Assembly (NCBI RefSeq): GCF_007751715.1
Contig: NZ_CP036292.1
Location: 3,286,001-3,350,000, forward strand
DNA: 64,000 nucleotides
From: Rosistilla oblonga
GTDB lineage: Bacteria; Planctomycetota; Planctomycetia; Pirellulales; Pirellulaceae
Direction: 5' to 3'
Notes under the pieces: generated by a model
What the model saw: the letters and a program-made list of their open reading frames with translations, nothing else
Told to the model about the DNA's origin: nothing
The model's database searches: none
Program-made: the position numbers and the translations under genes
In this document: piece after piece, positions 62,717 through 64,000 of the stretch
How positions within the stretch are numbered: the first letter of the stretch is position 1
How the letters are laid out: every line of letters starts with the position of its first letter

Positions 62717-64000
62717 TTACTTCTTCAGAGCAGCTTGAGCAGCGGCCAGACGTGCGATTGGCACGCGGAATGGGCTGCAGCTGACGTAATCCAAACCAAC
62801 TTCGTGGCAGAATTGGATCGAAGCTGGGTCGCCACCGTGTTCGCCACAGATGCCGCACTTCAGTCCCTTCTTGCTGCTGCGACCCTTCTTGACGCCCATC
62901 TCGACCAATTGGCCGACACCGGTGGTGTCCAGCGATTGGAAGGGGTCGCCGTGCAGGATGTCCTGCTTCAGGTAATCGGGCAGGAAGGTGTTGATATCGT
63001 CGCGGCTGTAACCGAACGTCATCTGCGTCAGGTCGTTGGTACCGAAGCTGAAGAAGTCGGCGTCTTGAGCGACTTCGTCGGCGGTCAACGCAGCGCGAGG
63101 AATCTCGATCATGGTACCGATCAGGATGTCCAATTCGCCGTCGAACTTCTTGGCGGCCTTGGTCGCTTCGATGGTCGCTTCGACCTTTTCGCGAAGCATC
63201 GACAATTCGGCGCGAGTACCAACCAACGGGATCATGATCTCCGCCTTGGCATCGACCTTCTTGTTGACACAAGCGATCGCAGCTTCGGTGATCGCGGTGA
63301 CCTGCATCTCGAGGATTTCGGGATACGTGACGCTCAAACGGCAACCGCGGTGACCCAACATTGGGTTCATTTCGTGCAGCTGTTCAGCACGCTTCTTGAC
63401 TTCGGCAGTCGAGATTCCCAACGCTTCGGCCATCTCTTTTTGAGCGGCTTTTTCGTGTGGCAGGAATTCGTGCAATGGTGGATCCAACAGACGGACGGTT
63501 ACCGGCAGTCCCTTCATCGCGGTGAAGATGCCGACGAAGTCCTTGCGTTGGAACGGCAACAACTTAGCCAATGCCTTGCGGCGATCCTCTTCGGTCGTCG
63601 CCAGGATCATCGCACGCATGTGACCGATACGGTCGCCTTCGAAGAACATGTGCTCGGTGCGGCACAGTCCGATGCCTTCTGCGCCAAACGCGCGAGCACG
63701 CTTGCTGTCTTCAGGCGTATCGGCGTTGGTGCGAACACCCAGGGTGCGATACTTGTCGGCCCATTCCATCACGGTACCGAAGTCGCCGCCCAACTTAGGC
63801 TCTTGGCGATCGACAGCACCTTCCATGACTTCGCCGCTGGTGCCGTCCAGGCTCAACGTGTCGCCAACACCGTAGGTCTTGCCGTTGACGGTGATCTTCT
63901 TGGTCTTCTCGTTGATGTCGACATCGCCGGCACCGGCGACGCAGCACTTGCCCCAACCGCGAGCGACAACTGCCGCGTGGCTCGTCATACCACCGGTGCT
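62717..64000 (-). CDS. ppdK: Pyruvate phosphate dikinase (C-terminal part, N-terminus outside the window)
   Basis: About 427 residues of the C-terminal half are present; the frame is open to the right edge, so the start lies beyond it. The phosphohistidine motif [15 protein letters not shown] is right at the edge. Downstream, [40 protein letters not shown] and the catalytic Cys loop [11 protein letters not shown] are intact. The enzyme interconverts pyruvate, ATP and phosphate with PEP, AMP and PPi in central metabolism. It is probably the full ~880-residue form with a nucleotide-binding domain outside the window. Confidence 0.95.
   Translation of the reverse strand, partial: STGGMTSHAAVVARGWGKCCVAGAGDVDINEKTKKITVNGKTYGVGDTLSLDGTSGEVMEGAVDRQEPKLGGDFGTVMEWADKYRTLGVRTNADTPEDSKRARAFGAEGIGLCRTEHMFFEGDRIGHMRAMILATTEEDRRKALAKLLPFQRKDFVGIFTAMKGLPVTVRLLDPPLHEFLPHEKAAQKEMAEALGISTAEVKKRAEQLHEMNPMLGHRGCRLSVTYPEILEMQVTAITEAAIACVNKKVDAKAEIMIPLVGTRAELSMLREKVEATIEATKAAKKFDGELDILIGTMIEIPRAALTADEVAQDADFFSFGTNDLTQMTFGYSRDDINTFLPDYLKQDILHGDPFQSLDTTGVGQLVEMGVKKGRSSKKGLKCGICGEHGGDPASIQFCHEVGLDYVSCSPFRVPIARLAAAQAALKK

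Overview
The window looks like a planctomycete chromosome, probably of the Pirellulaceae (Rhodopirellula/Rosistilla type). This is an inference from gene content: a WD40 protein with an N-terminal planctomycete-type cytochrome c domain, an exosortase with a neighbouring PEP-CTERM protein, the TIGR03545/TIGR03546 pair, a dTDP-sugar and sulfotransferase exopolysaccharide locus, and several families of short dispersed repeats. No rRNA, tRNA or CRISPR array was seen.

Layout. 1-8.3 kb holds housekeeping and accessory genes: a WD40/cytochrome protein cut by the left edge, a secreted alpha/beta hydrolase, a REC-HD-GYP response regulator, a SEC-C/TPR protein, an AzoR-type azoreductase and a CitG-like protein. 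At 8.34-9.88 kb sits an intact IS4-family (Tn5-like) insertion sequence with 20-bp inverted repeats and an 11-bp target duplication. It lies inside one arm of a long hairpin between convergent genes. 10-14.9 kb holds valS and a citramalate synthase gene, the latter preceded by a Leu-rich leader ORF and an intrinsic terminator, which together look like an amino-acid attenuator. 15-18.5 kb holds a small conserved protein, the TIGR03546/TIGR03545 pair and a second cluster of short repeats.

18.5-46.9 kb is a long minus-strand surface-polysaccharide and protein-sorting locus: TPR protein, exosortase with EpsI-like tail, PEP-CTERM protein, several GT4 and GT2 glycosyltransferases, an O-antigen polymerase/ligase, O-acyltransferases, two sulfotransferases, UDP-GlcNAc 2-epimerase, a Wzx-type flippase, a DegT aminotransferase, a fused acetyltransferase/ketoisomerase and RmlA. 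RmlA, the fused isomerase/acetyltransferase and the aminotransferase predict dTDP-3-acetamido-3,6-dideoxyhexose (Fuc3NAc or Qui3NAc). RmlB is not in the window. The locus reads AT-richer than its flanks, has long gene-poor gaps and contains a decayed acyltransferase interrupted by an ISAzo13-like element; all suggest turnover by horizontal exchange.

46.9-64 kb returns to core functions: small heat-shock protein, cytochrome bd oxidase (cydAB), an ECF sigma factor with an overlapping small membrane protein, a DUF1573 protein, ilvC and ilvN, scpA, an MBL-fold hydrolase, hemW, a HEAT-repeat protein with a zinc-protease-like motif, an SlyD-like FKBP, and the C-terminal part of pyruvate phosphate dikinase cut by the right edge. 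Branched-chain amino-acid synthesis is represented twice (citramalate synthase near 14 kb, ilvC/ilvN near 56 kb).
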